DNA of 64,000 nt from an uncultured Lachnospiraceae bacterium (GTDB taxonomy: Bacteria; Bacillota; Clostridia; Lachnospirales; Lachnospiraceae), in assembly GCA_947626435.1 (NCBI GenBank), contig CANQSB010000004.1:1-64000 (forward strand), in the 5' to 3' direction. Positions 10,356-19,838 of the stretch are shown one piece after another (the stretch's first letter is position 1; the number at the start of each line of letters is the position of its first letter). The notes below the pieces were generated by a model. That model saw only the letters and a list, made by a program, of their open reading frames with translations. It had not been told where the DNA came from and ran no database searches. The translations under genes and the position numbers were made by a program.

Positions 10356-11558
10356 ATGGGAGGGAATATTTTGCAGAAACCAAAAATCTACGATGAAGTG
10401 CCGACACCCTGCTATATAGTGGGTGAGGCGCTTTTGAGGCATAATCTTGAGATTTTAAGGCATGTTCGTGACAATACCGGCTGCAAAATCCTGCTCGCGC
10501 AGAAAGCATTTTCGATGTATTATTTTTATCCGCTTATTGGTAAATATCTTGACGGCGTGACGGCGAGCGGGCTGTTTGAGGCAAAGCTTGGATATGAGGA
10601 GCTTTGCGGAAAGAAGCTTGAGGATATAAGCGGAGCGGAAAAGAGCTGTGAAAATCATGTTTTTTCACCTGCGTATCTTGAAAGTGACTTTGACGAGCTT
10701 ACAAAAATATGCGACCACATGGTTTTCAATTCATTTAACCAGTGGAGCAGGTACAAGGATAGGGCGCTTGCGGCAGGATGCGAGTGCGGGATTCGCATAA
10801 ATCCTGAATTTTCCACGCAGGATGTGGCAATTTATGACCCATGTTCACCCGGCTCGCGTCTTGGAGTCACGATTGAAAGCTTTGAAAAGGGCTTTGCTGA
10901 AACAGGGCTTGACGGAATTTCGGGGCTGCATTTCCATTGCCTGTGTGAGCAGAATGTTGATGCGCTTGAAAAGACGCTCGCGGCTGTGGAGGAAAAGTTT
11001 GGCAAATATCTTCCTCGAATGAAGTGGCTTAATTTTGGCGGGGGACATCATATTACAAGGGTGGATTATGATGTTGAAAGATTGATTGGGCTGATAAATG
11101 ATATTCAAAGCAGATATGCCTTGCAGGTTTATCTTGAACCGGGCGAGGCAGTGGCGCTCGACGCGGGTTTTCTTGTGACGCGGGTGCTTGAAATCGTGAA
11201 AAATGGCGATGTGGCTATTGCGATTCTTGATGCGTCTGCCGCGTGTCATATGCCTGATGTGCTTGAAATGCCATACCGCCCGCCATTGTGTAATAGTGGG
11301 GAGGCGGGAGAAAAAAAACATACATATCGTCTGGGGGGATCGACCTGTCTTGCCGGCGATATAATTGGCGACTATTCCTTTGACAATCCGCTAAAGCAGG
11401 GCGACAGGCTTGTGTTTGGCGATATGGCGATTTATTCTATGGTGAAAAACAACACTTTTAATGGGATGAAGCTGCCGGATATTATCGCGCTGCGTGAGAG
11501 CGGAGAGTGGGAGCTTGTCAGGCATTTTGGGTATGAGGACTTTAAACAAAGACTGTAA
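10356..11558 (+). CDS. nspC: Carboxynorspermidine decarboxylase
   Basis: PLP fold III decarboxylase with VPTPCYIVGE, LAQKAFSMYYFYPLI, GLHFHCLCEQ; possible TTG start at 10371 behind ggaggg. Confidence 0.85.
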   Translation: MGGNILQKPKIYDEVPTPCYIVGEALLRHNLEILRHVRDNTGCKILLAQKAFSMYYFYPLIGKYLDGVTASGLFEAKLGYEELCGKKLEDISGAEKSCENHVFSPAYLESDFDELTKICDHMVFNSFNQWSRYKDRALAAGCECGIRINPEFSTQDVAIYDPCSPGSRLGVTIESFEKGFAETGLDGISGLHFHCLCEQNVDALEKTLAAVEEKFGKYLPRMKWLNFGGGHHITRVDYDVERLIGLINDIQSRYALQVYLEPGEAVALDAGFLVTRVLEIVKNGDVAIAILDASAACHMPDVLEMPYRPPLCNSGEAGEKKHTYRLGGSTCLAGDIIGDYSFDNPLKQGDRLVFGDMAIYSMVKNNTFNGMKLPDIIALRESGEWELVRHFGYEDFKQRL

Positions 11559-11566
11559 AATCTGTG

Positions 11567-11612
11567 CAAAAAAGACCTTGCGGAAGGTAAATGCCGCAAG
11601 GTCTTTTTTGAT
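11567..11612. terminator. Bidirectional terminator between nspC and buk
   Basis: AAAAAAGACCTTGCGG...CCGCAAGGTCTTTTTT between convergent genes. Confidence 0.9.
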
Positions 11613-11621
11613 TTTTATTTA

Positions 11622-12695
11622 TTAGTATTCCATAGCTTTTTCTTCGCCGTTCAGCACTCTGAGTGCTCCCTGAGCGAGCGCAAGCAGTTCGTCCTCGCCG
11701 GGATAAACGGTAAACGGCGCAATCCACTCCGCATATTCGCGTAGAGCGGCAACGACATCTTCGCCGTAAGCGATGCCGCCTGTCACGATAATTTGGTCAA
11801 CTTTTCCATTCAGCACGCATGCCATAGAGCCGATATCCTTCGCTACCTGTAAAAGAAACGCTTTCTTGACCTCGGCTGCCTTTTCGTCGCCTTCGTTTGC
11901 GCGCTTTGTTACCTCGCGCATGTCGTTTGTGCCAAGGTAAGCGTTAAATCCGCCTTTGCCTACGACCTTACTGTATACTTCCTTTTCAGTGTATTTTCCT
12001 GAAAAGCACAGCTTGATAAGCGCTCCGCTTGGTACAGCGCCCGCGCGCTCGGGTGAGAAAGCGCCGTCGCCGTCAAGCGCGTTGAACACATCTATAACCT
12101 TGCCGTTTAAATGCGCTCCGACTGAAACACCGCCGCCCATATGAACGACTATCAGGCGCAGCTCCTCATAGCGTTTGCCAATCTCTTTGGCGTATCTCTT
12201 TGCCACAGCTTTCTGGTTAAGCGCGTGGAAAACGCTGATGCGCGGAAGTTCAGGCACGCCTGAATATCTTGCGATAGGCATAAGCTCGTCAACAACGACA
12301 GGGTCAACGATATATGATGGCACACCGATTGAATCCGCAATCTCCCTTGCAAGGATGCCGCCTAAATTAGACGCATGCTGTCCTTGGACACCGACCTTTA
12401 AATCTTCAAGCAACGCGTCAGTAACAGGATATGTACCGCCGGAAATAGGCTTCAACATACCGCCGCGCCCTACGACGACATTGAGCGATTTAATATCAAA
12501 ATTTTTCTCCGCGAGCAAATCCGTAATAATCTTTTTGCGGAAATCCTTCTGGTCAACGATATTGGCAAACTGTGAGATTTCCTCGGTAGAATGTCTGAGC
12601 GTTTCCTCAAACAAAAGGTTCTCGTCTTCAAACACACCGATTTTGGTAGAAGTAGAACCGGGATTAATAATCAAACTTTTAACAGACATAAACAT
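11622..12695 (-). CDS. buk: Butyrate kinase
   Basis: [28 protein letters not shown] acetate/butyrate kinase motifs; next to ptb. Confidence 0.95.
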   Translation of the reverse strand: MFMSVKSLIINPGSTSTKIGVFEDENLLFEETLRHSTEEISQFANIVDQKDFRKKIITDLLAEKNFDIKSLNVVVGRGGMLKPISGGTYPVTDALLEDLKVGVQGQHASNLGGILAREIADSIGVPSYIVDPVVVDELMPIARYSGVPELPRISVFHALNQKAVAKRYAKEIGKRYEELRLIVVHMGGGVSVGAHLNGKVIDVFNALDGDGAFSPERAGAVPSGALIKLCFSGKYTEKEVYSKVVGKGGFNAYLGTNDMREVTKRANEGDEKAAEVKKAFLLQVAKDIGSMACVLNGKVDQIIVTGGIAYGEDVVAALREYAEWIAPFTVYPGEDELLALAQGALRVLNGEEKAMEY

Positions 12696-12740
12696 CCTCC
12701 ATATATTTTTTTAGTTTTAATTCAGTAAATTTGAATGGGA

Positions 12741-12766
12741 AAGAACGCCGCCCTTTGGCGTTCTTT
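12741..12766 (-). terminator. Stem-loop in ptb-buk intergenic space
   Basis: AAGAACGCC-gcccttt-GGCGTTCTTT. Confidence 0.6.
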
Positions 12767-12778
12767 CAAAAACTTAGC

Positions 12779-12813
12779 AACTCTTAGAACGCGTCCTTTG
12801 TGTTCTTAGAGTT
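12779..12813 (-). repeat. Near-perfect inverted repeat directly after ptb stop
   Basis: AACTCTTAGAAC ... GTTCTTAGAGTT (one mismatch in 12 bp). Confidence 0.55.
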
Positions 12814-12815
12814 GG

Positions 12816-13727
12816 TTAGTTTTTTGTTTCGGCTACGACTGCGGCAAGCGCAATCGAGTTCATCTTTGTCTCAAATGTATCTGAGCGTGAAGTCAGAATG
12901 ACAGGCGCGGCAGTGCCGGTCAATATGCAGCCGTTCTTTACCTCGCAAAGGTGCGTGAGCGTCTTGTAAACAAGATTTCCCGCATGGATATCAGGGAAAA
13001 GAAGCACATCGGCGTCGCCCGCGATTTTTCTTCCCGTACCGCCCTTGTGAGCAGCAGCCTCTTTGTCAATAGCCATATCCATAGAAAGCGGCCCGTCAAC
13101 GATGCAGCCTGTAATCTCACCGTCTTCATTCATCTTGGTGAGGGCTTCGGCTTCAACGGTGCATGGCATTTTGGGATTGACAACCTCGACAGCCGCGATA
13201 GGAGCGACCTTGGGATTGGGAATGCCGCATGCATGACAGACGGCGACTGTGTTTTCGATAATGGCTTTCTTGTCCTCAAGCGTGGGGTAAGTCATAAAGG
13301 CAACATCTGTCAAAAACAGCAGATGGTCAACGCCTTTAACCTCAAAAACTGCGACATGGGAGAGCGGCTTGCCTGTGCGAAGTCCTACCTCCTTGTCAAG
13401 TACGCTCTTTAAGAAGCTCTTGGTGTCGATAAGTCCTTTCATATACATATCAGCCTGTCCGTTATGTACAAGGCTTACCGCCTTGAGCGACGCCTGAATG
13501 TGGTCGGGTTCATTAATAACCTCATAGCCGGACAAATCCATATTCAGCTTGTCTGCAACTTCTTTAATTTTTGCCTCGTCACCGACCAAAATAGCGTCCG
13601 CTATGCCCTGTTCCTTTGCCGCCTTTATAGCCTCAAGAACAGGCTCGTCCTCGGCAACCGCTACAGCTACCTTTTTGCGGCTGCACTCGGAAACTCTTTT
13701 AAGTAAATCATCAAATCCTTTGCTCAT
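12816..13727 (-). CDS. ptb: Phosphate butyryltransferase
   Basis: PTA/PTB family sequence, MSKGFDDLLKRVSE...; partner of buk. Confidence 0.93.
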   Translation of the reverse strand: MSKGFDDLLKRVSECSRKKVAVAVAEDEPVLEAIKAAKEQGIADAILVGDEAKIKEVADKLNMDLSGYEVINEPDHIQASLKAVSLVHNGQADMYMKGLIDTKSFLKSVLDKEVGLRTGKPLSHVAVFEVKGVDHLLFLTDVAFMTYPTLEDKKAIIENTVAVCHACGIPNPKVAPIAAVEVVNPKMPCTVEAEALTKMNEDGEITGCIVDGPLSMDMAIDKEAAAHKGGTGRKIAGDADVLLFPDIHAGNLVYKTLTHLCEVKNGCILTGTAAPVILTSRSDTFETKMNSIALAAVVAETKN

Positions 13728-13772
13728 AGAAAACCTCCGTATGCGTTTTGCATTAATAATTTATTTGTTAAA

Positions 13773-13801
13773 ATAATAACACTTTAGCCCTTTAATTTCA
13801 A
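13773..13801 (-). promoter_or_regulatory. Sigma-A-type promoter for ptb-buk
   Basis: Minus strand TTGAAA - 17 bp - TATTAT. Confidence 0.65.
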
Positions 13802-13884
13802 CCCAAAACGCAAAGAAATTAATTATAGGCGCGCACAATGCATCGGATGGGGAGAACTTTGGCATATGGATGAATGTGTCGGCT

Positions 13885-14220
13885 CTATTTAATCAAATAT
13901 ATTTTATCCAAGTGCGTATGATAAACCATCATGCCAATAATACCGCCGACGCACTCTGCTATCGTAAAGATACATGACCATTCTTCTCCGAATGGCATTC
14001 CTGCGAAAAATGAAACAGGTATGCCCAGACCAAATAGAATCCACATTATGCCATGCTTTTTGTTATAAGCCGCAATGTCGCGTATTCTGTCGGCTTCGGG
14101 CGGTTTCTGTCCTGACCAGAAGCCGACAGGTTTTTTGCTTTTATATTGGGAGATGCCGATTACCACTAAAGGCAGCGAGCAGATAAGCAGTATTACGATT
14201 ATGATGATTGTTTCAGCCAT
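13885..14220 (-). CDS. Small integral membrane protein, function unknown
   Basis: MAETIIIIVILLICSLPLVVIGISQYKSKKPVGFWSGQKPP...; start re-chosen from ORF track 14262. Confidence 0.6.
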   Translation of the reverse strand: MAETIIIIVILLICSLPLVVIGISQYKSKKPVGFWSGQKPPEADRIRDIAAYNKKHGIMWILFGLGIPVSFFAGMPFGEEWSCIFTIAECVGGIIGMMVYHTHLDKIYLIK

Positions 14221-14301
14221 AAGGAGTTTGCACCTTTCATTAATGATTAAATGTTTTCTCAACCGTCAGAATTGGGTTTTGAAAATGCCTATTGATTATT
14301 A

Positions 14302-14949
14302 TTATCTCATATACATTCCCGCCAGCTTCATATCATTATCAAATGACAGGCGGTATGTGACGGTGACATTTTCATAAACGACTGTAATTTCACCGACGGC
14401 GAAATGCTTTCCCAATTGTGATACTTCTGTCATATAAATGTTGCCGAAAGACTTTAATGTACCCCAGTCGGAGGCAAGCTGATTTTTTATGTTTGGCAGA
14501 TAATCTTCGGCAAAGAATGGCTTCATCTGCTCTGTGGCGTTTGCCTGTAAGGCGGCGTAATCATTTTCTCCGACCTGTATTGCGATGTTTTTCATATATT
14601 CCTCTACGATGTCCTTTTGGAAACGGGCGCTGTCCTCAATAGGGGAGGACTTTGGCAGATATATGTAAATGCCCGCAAGCAGTATTATGATAACGGCAAA
14701 AATTGGGACAAATATTTTGAGGCGTTTTGTGCGCTTATATTTTTTACGCTCGTCGTTGGAAAGATTTTCATTGAAGCCCTCGGCAATCTCGGATGCGGCG
14801 CCCATTTGACGCATGATGTCGTCAAGGCTGTGTCCCTGTGCTGTCTGCGCGCCGATGTCTGATAAAAGCTGCTGCCTGATTTCCTCTTTGCGTTTCTTGC
14901 CGCATTTGATTTTCCTTACAATTGTATTTACATATTTTTCAGCCGTCAT
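14302..14949 (-). CDS. DUF1700-like/DUF3887-like membrane protein
   Basis: N-terminal helical region, one TM segment, overlaps end of PadR gene. Confidence 0.6.
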   Translation of the reverse strand: MTAEKYVNTIVRKIKCGKKRKEEIRQQLLSDIGAQTAQGHSLDDIMRQMGAASEIAEGFNENLSNDERKKYKRTKRLKIFVPIFAVIIILLAGIYIYLPKSSPIEDSARFQKDIVEEYMKNIAIQVGENDYAALQANATEQMKPFFAEDYLPNIKNQLASDWGTLKSFGNIYMTEVSQLGKHFAVGEITVVYENVTVTYRLSFDNDMKLAGMYMR

Positions 14950-14950
14950 G

Positions 14951-15244
14951 TCATGCCTCCCTCATAATTTTAAAAACACCGTCAGCCATGCTCTGCCAGA
15001 CACTTTCCATTTCCGTAAGCGCCTGCCTGCCCGCCTCAGTAATCTCATAATATTTTCTCGACACCTGTTTCCCCTCCGCTTCGCTCCAGCGGCATGCGAC
15101 AAGCTTTTCGTCCTCAAGCCGGTACAAAATAGGGTACAGCGTGCCGTCCTTTAGTAAAAATGTTCCTCCGCTTTTTGCTTTAAGCTCCTGAATAATGAGG
15201 TATCCGTATTTTGGCTCACTTTCAAGCAGCTTTAGTACGAGCAT
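14951..15244 (-). CDS. PadR-family transcriptional regulator
   Basis: LLESEPKYGYLIIQELKAKSGGTFLLKDGTLYPILYRLEDEKLV PadR winged helix. Confidence 0.92.
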   Translation of the reverse strand: MLVLKLLESEPKYGYLIIQELKAKSGGTFLLKDGTLYPILYRLEDEKLVACRWSEAEGKQVSRKYYEITEAGRQALTEMESVWQSMADGVFKIMREA

Positions 15245-15327
15245 GTCAAGGACTCCTTTTTTTAGCTCGCGTTCATATTTTTCCTTAATAATTATTCCCC
15301 CATTTTCGATAAGTGTTCGTTTTCATA

Positions 15328-15354
15328 TACTTTGTATAACTAAGTACATTGTAT
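15328..15354. promoter_or_regulatory. Direct repeat in PadR promoter region
   Basis: TACTTTGTAT (15328-15337) and TACATTGTAT (15345-15354). Confidence 0.4.
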
Positions 15355-15563
15355 TACGACAATATGGATAAGTCAATCAGAAAAATGTTTTTTGTTTCAA
15401 AAAGCTTTCATTAGGCAGTTGGAACAAATGTATCTACAAAAAGTAAGATATGACATAACGACGAACATCAAAAATTATATGACATTCAGCATGGGAGATG
15501 ATATAATAAATTTAAACTTTTTATTTTCATTGATTTGTTTTGAAAGCCCATTGGAGGAAAACC

Positions 15564-16682
15564 ATGTTTTTAAAAGGGACGAAAGAAAAAATATTATTGC
15601 TTGCCGCCGTCCTGCTGCTTGGCGCGAAATGCGAGGCGGCGCAGGATGGACAGGTACAAGACGGTCGGGCAAAGGACAGTCAGGTGCTTGAACAGTACCG
15701 CGAGTACCAGAGTCGCCTAAATGCGATAGAAACGCTTTCTCAGATAGACGAGCAGGGCTTTGGCGTCATAGAGGAGCAGAGCTTTCCGATAGAAACTAAG
15801 GACTTTGGCGAGGTGTCGCTTGTGCCTGCTTTGGAAAAGAAGTACAGCCGCCTTGCGCTTTTTCTGGCAGATGAAGACGGCAGGATTGTATGGCGGACGG
15901 ACCAGCTTGAGGCAAACAGCAGGATACTTGGACAGATGGAGCAGCCGATAGAGGGGATATCCGCGGTGTCCTTTCAGGATTTGAACGGAGACGGCTTAAA
16001 GGACATAGCGTTGATTGTCCTATGCGTAAATGACAGCGGCGCGTATGCGGGCAAGACATATAAAACGGGCGATGTGCTTTTTCAGACGGACGGAGGATTT
16101 TACAGGGATTACCGCATATCGGAGAAGATAAACCGTTTCAGCATGAACAAGGGGATAGACAATATTACGGCGTTTGTGCGCGACGGGTATTCGGCGGAAT
16201 TTCTTTATACGGCGACGACGGAAAAAGAGCTTGTCCGGAATGGCTTTGTGATAGCGCAGGACCAGCACTATGCGCGTAAGTTTGAAAAGCTCGGCAGGCT
16301 GGATGTGGTGCCGGGGACTTACAAAATGGCAGATTTTACATACTTTATGATTTATCTGGTAAACGAGCAGGGGTACATAGTCTGGAGCTTTCAGCCGATG
16401 GGTGAGTATGACAATCTCTATGCACTGAAGGGGATAAACTGCCGCGATATTGACGGTGACGGCATGAAGGACATTATCGTGCTTGCGGATTACAGCTATG
16501 CGGGCGAGAACAATGAGCTTTTGACAAAGAGTGAATATTCAATTTACTATCAGAGGACAGGCGGCTTTGCCACAGATACGGAGGTAAAGGCGCACATAAG
16601 CTGCGGCGCGGACGATACGCTGAACGCGATTATCGAAAAAGCAAGAGCCTATTGGGGCTGGAGGGTGGAGGAAGATGATTAA
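15564..16682 (+). CDS. Secreted protein with FG-GAP/VCBS-like DxDGD repeats
   Basis: Signal peptide; DLNGDGLKDIALIV and DIDGDGMKDIIVLAD repeats; ATG 15564 after ggagg. Confidence 0.6.
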   Translation: MFLKGTKEKILLLAAVLLLGAKCEAAQDGQVQDGRAKDSQVLEQYREYQSRLNAIETLSQIDEQGFGVIEEQSFPIETKDFGEVSLVPALEKKYSRLALFLADEDGRIVWRTDQLEANSRILGQMEQPIEGISAVSFQDLNGDGLKDIALIVLCVNDSGAYAGKTYKTGDVLFQTDGGFYRDYRISEKINRFSMNKGIDNITAFVRDGYSAEFLYTATTEKELVRNGFVIAQDQHYARKFEKLGRLDVVPGTYKMADFTYFMIYLVNEQGYIVWSFQPMGEYDNLYALKGINCRDIDGDGMKDIIVLADYSYAGENNELLTKSEYSIYYQRTGGFATDTEVKAHISCGADDTLNAIIEKARAYWGWRVEEDD

Positions 16683-17340
16683 GATACTTATTGTAGATGA
16701 TGAAAAACCAATATGTGATTTGATAGACATAAATTTGTCCGCGGCGGGCTATGATTGCACCGCCGTACAGGATGGAATAGAGGCGATAGACCTCATTGAC
16801 AAAAATAAAGACGGCTATGACCTTATTCTGCTTGACATAATGCTGCCGGGGGCTGACGGCTACGACATAATGGAATACATCAGGCCGCTCGGCATACCTG
16901 TTATTTTTATTACGGCAAAGCACGAGGTAAAGGACAGGGTAAAGGGGTTGAAGCTCGGCGCTGACGACTACCTTGTTAAGCCCTTTGATGTGGTGGAGCT
17001 TGTGGCGCGCGTGGAGGCTGTGCTTAGGCGTTACAACAAGGCGGAAAGGCAGGTGCGCGTAGGCGATGTCGTGGTGGATATGGAGGCAAGGCGCGTGATG
17101 AAGGCGGGAAGGCTGGTGGAGCTTACAAACAAGGAGTTTGGACTGCTTAAGCTGTTCGTTGAGAACAAAAATGTCGCTCTTTTCAGGGAAAAGCTTTATG
17201 AAAAGGTCTGGGAGGAGGAGTATTTCGGCGACAGTCGCACGCTCGACATTCATGTGCAGAGGCTGCGCAAAAAGCTTGGCTGGGAGCATAATCTGGTGGC
17301 GGTATATAAGGTGGGCTATCGTTTAGAGGTGGAGGAATGA
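16675..17340 (+). CDS. OmpR-family response regulator
   Basis: IVDDEKP, LILLDIMLPGADG, LGADDYLVKPF, C-terminal winged helix. Confidence 0.95.
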   Translation: MIKILIVDDEKPICDLIDINLSAAGYDCTAVQDGIEAIDLIDKNKDGYDLILLDIMLPGADGYDIMEYIRPLGIPVIFITAKHEVKDRVKGLKLGADDYLVKPFDVVELVARVEAVLRRYNKAERQVRVGDVVVDMEARRVMKAGRLVELTNKEFGLLKLFVENKNVALFREKLYEKVWEEEYFGDSRTLDIHVQRLRKKLGWEHNLVAVYKVGYRLEVEE

Positions 17341-18788
17341 AATTTTCTTTAAAGCTTTTGCTGTCGACAATGATTGTCATGGCTTTGGCGCTCGGGTTCA
17401 GCGGATTTTATTTTGTAAACTATGTGTTCGACACATCGTTGGAGCGCGAGACAAGCCAAGCGATTGATGAAAACAGCATACTGCGGTTTGCGTTTGAGAC
17501 GGCTGTGCTCAATGTGCCTGTAAAATACGACATTCTTCAGGACCATACTGTGGAGCAGGTCGCGTCAAATTTGGAAGGAAGCGGGGAAGTCGGCAGGCTC
17601 CTGCGCCTTTCAGACGAGCAGAAGAATATATTGTACGCAAGCGACGGATTTGACGCAGACGAGGCGCTGCTCATGCAGACGGGCGAGAATGTCAAGGCAT
17701 ACAGGATAATAAACAGCGGAGGGCGGTATTATGTACATACGGGCAGCGCCGTCAACGCGCTTGACAGGGTGCTTTATCTGGAAACGCTGAAGGATGTGTC
17801 GGGAGTTTTCCATGAGAGGGCTATGGGCTTTAGCGTCTACCGTCGTATGACAGTGCTTATGCTTGTGGTGGGCATGGTCGTCATGCACTTCATTTCGTCA
17901 TGGCTTACCAAGCCGATAAAGCTTTTGACGAAAGCCGCGCGACGCATGGAGAAAGGCGATTATTCTTATCGCGCAAGGCGTGTGAGTCATGACGAGCTGG
18001 GGCAGCTTACCATGGATTTTAACCGCATGGCGGCAGCGCTTGAGGATAATATCACGATGCTTGAGGAGGAAATACAGGCGCGTGAGGACTTTGTCGGGGC
18101 GTTTGCGCATGAGTTGAAAACGCCGCTTACCTCAATCATAGGATACGCGGATATGCTGCGCTCGCGAAAGCTTGATGAGGAAAAGAGCTTTATCTCGGCG
18201 AACTATATTTATACTGAAGGTAAAAGGCTTGAGGCTATGTCGCTCAGGCTGCTTGATATCATAGTGACAAGGCGGGGTGAGGCAAAATTTCAGTATGTGG
18301 CTGTGGAGGATGTTTTTGAGTATCTGCGCGACACCTTTTCGGAAAGGACAGAGTATGGGATTGAATACGCATATGACGGCGGCGTAGTGTGGGCTGAGGC
18401 GGATTTGATAAAGACAGTGCTTGTCAATCTGCTTGACAATGCCTGCAAAGCGTCGGAGGCAGGCGGGCGCATCGAGGTGACGGGCAAAAGCTGTGATGGG
18501 TATTATTATTTTACGGTCAAGGATTACGGCGAGGGCATACCGCAGGAGGAGCAGGCAAAGATTACACAGGCGTTTTATATGGTGGACAAGTCGCGCTCGA
18601 GGAGCAGGAACGGTGCGGGGTTAGGGCTTGCGCTTTGCGCTGAGATACTTGCTCTGCATGGCGCGTCGCTCGATATAGAGAGTGAGCCGGGTAAGGGCAC
18701 AAGCATGAGCTTTGCGTTGGAGTTTACGGGAATGGAGGAAGATAAGGCGTATGGGCAGGACGACGAGGAGCAGACAGGCAATGACTGA
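17337..18788 (+). CDS. Sensor histidine kinase (HAMP, HisKA, HATPase)
   Basis: AFAHELKTPLTSIIGYADML, NLLDNACKAS, GAGLGLALCAEIL. Confidence 0.95.
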   Translation: MKFSLKLLLSTMIVMALALGFSGFYFVNYVFDTSLERETSQAIDENSILRFAFETAVLNVPVKYDILQDHTVEQVASNLEGSGEVGRLLRLSDEQKNILYASDGFDADEALLMQTGENVKAYRIINSGGRYYVHTGSAVNALDRVLYLETLKDVSGVFHERAMGFSVYRRMTVLMLVVGMVVMHFISSWLTKPIKLLTKAARRMEKGDYSYRARRVSHDELGQLTMDFNRMAAALEDNITMLEEEIQAREDFVGAFAHELKTPLTSIIGYADMLRSRKLDEEKSFISANYIYTEGKRLEAMSLRLLDIIVTRRGEAKFQYVAVEDVFEYLRDTFSERTEYGIEYAYDGGVVWAEADLIKTVLVNLLDNACKASEAGGRIEVTGKSCDGYYYFTVKDYGEGIPQEEQAKITQAFYMVDKSRSRSRNGAGLGLALCAEILALHGASLDIESEPGKGTSMSFALEFTGMEEDKAYGQDDEEQTGND

Positions 18789-19650
18789 CAAGGGCAGGCA
18801 TAAGGGTAAAAGAAAATGGGCAAATAAGCCTGCAATCAACATATTTCTTTTGTGCTGTGCCGCGCTCGCGGTGTTTTTGTCGGTCTGGGGACCGGAGGCA
18901 TTTACGGATTACAATGACAAAAATGTGTTGAATAATATAAAGTTTGCCCAAGAGGATTCGGAGGATGCGGGCTACCGCTACAGCCTGAGCAGCAACGAAA
19001 AGCTCTTTATACTTTCGGAGTGCCTAAACAGCCAGAACATACCCGAAAGCGAAATGAACGCGCTTACGCGTGTTTCGGACGGCGCGGCGGAATACTCGGA
19101 TTTGATGGGCACATACGCTTTTGTGCTAAATCACAAAGGACCTACGGGCGAGGAAATAACAAACTCTGAAATTTACGATACCTGTAATCAAGGCATTAAT
19201 ATGCTGAAGGAGCTTGGCATACTTCCAAACGAAATAATGGATGTATCGGCGGCCACGCACGAGGCGACGCTCTACTCGGCGATAGATGTTCCGGAGCCTA
19301 GGAATAATGTCGCCGTCTGGAAGCTCAGCCTTGCAAACGACAGGCAGAACGCCAATAAGGAAAACCGCCTGATTGATGCGTACATTGATGCTGACGACGG
19401 CAGGATATATGAATTTTATGCGCGCACAAACCTTGCGTGGGAAGACATAGACGCTGATGAACTTGTTAGCGGTTGGAGCGGCTATATGGGGCTCGGCGCG
19501 CCGCAGGAGTACGAAACGGACAATCCGCTTTTGGAAACTACGCCCTATTATAAAAAATATGTTTTTGAGGGCATGGGCGATGAGCGCACTATAGTGACGG
19601 TCGGCTTTTACGATGGCATAAACGAGCTTTTTTTAAAAATTTCCAAATAA
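18781..19650 (+). CDS. Membrane-anchored protein of the two-component cassette, function unknown
   Basis: Start overlaps kinase stop; one TM segment then extracytoplasmic domain; ORF track start 18712. Confidence 0.6.
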   Translation: MTDKGRHKGKRKWANKPAINIFLLCCAALAVFLSVWGPEAFTDYNDKNVLNNIKFAQEDSEDAGYRYSLSSNEKLFILSECLNSQNIPESEMNALTRVSDGAAEYSDLMGTYAFVLNHKGPTGEEITNSEIYDTCNQGINMLKELGILPNEIMDVSAATHEATLYSAIDVPEPRNNVAVWKLSLANDRQNANKENRLIDAYIDADDGRIYEFYARTNLAWEDIDADELVSGWSGYMGLGAPQEYETDNPLLETTPYYKKYVFEGMGDERTIVTVGFYDGINELFLKISK

Positions 19651-19838
19651 GGTGCGGATATAAAAAAACTAATTGAAGACGGGCATATTTTATGCTACTA
19701 TTAAAGACGGCGACTGTTAAGCCCCAAATACTAAAAGCCTCGAAAAAACGGCGGAATGAGAGGAAAAAATGGAATACCTGATACAAAGTCGATAAGTAAG
19801 GAAAAGTTCTAAAGAAAATAAACGGGACGGTATAGAGG

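Noticed and set aside
16630-17289. 219-aa minus-strand ORF opposite the response regulator
   Set aside because: Antisense to a canonical OmpR-type regulator.
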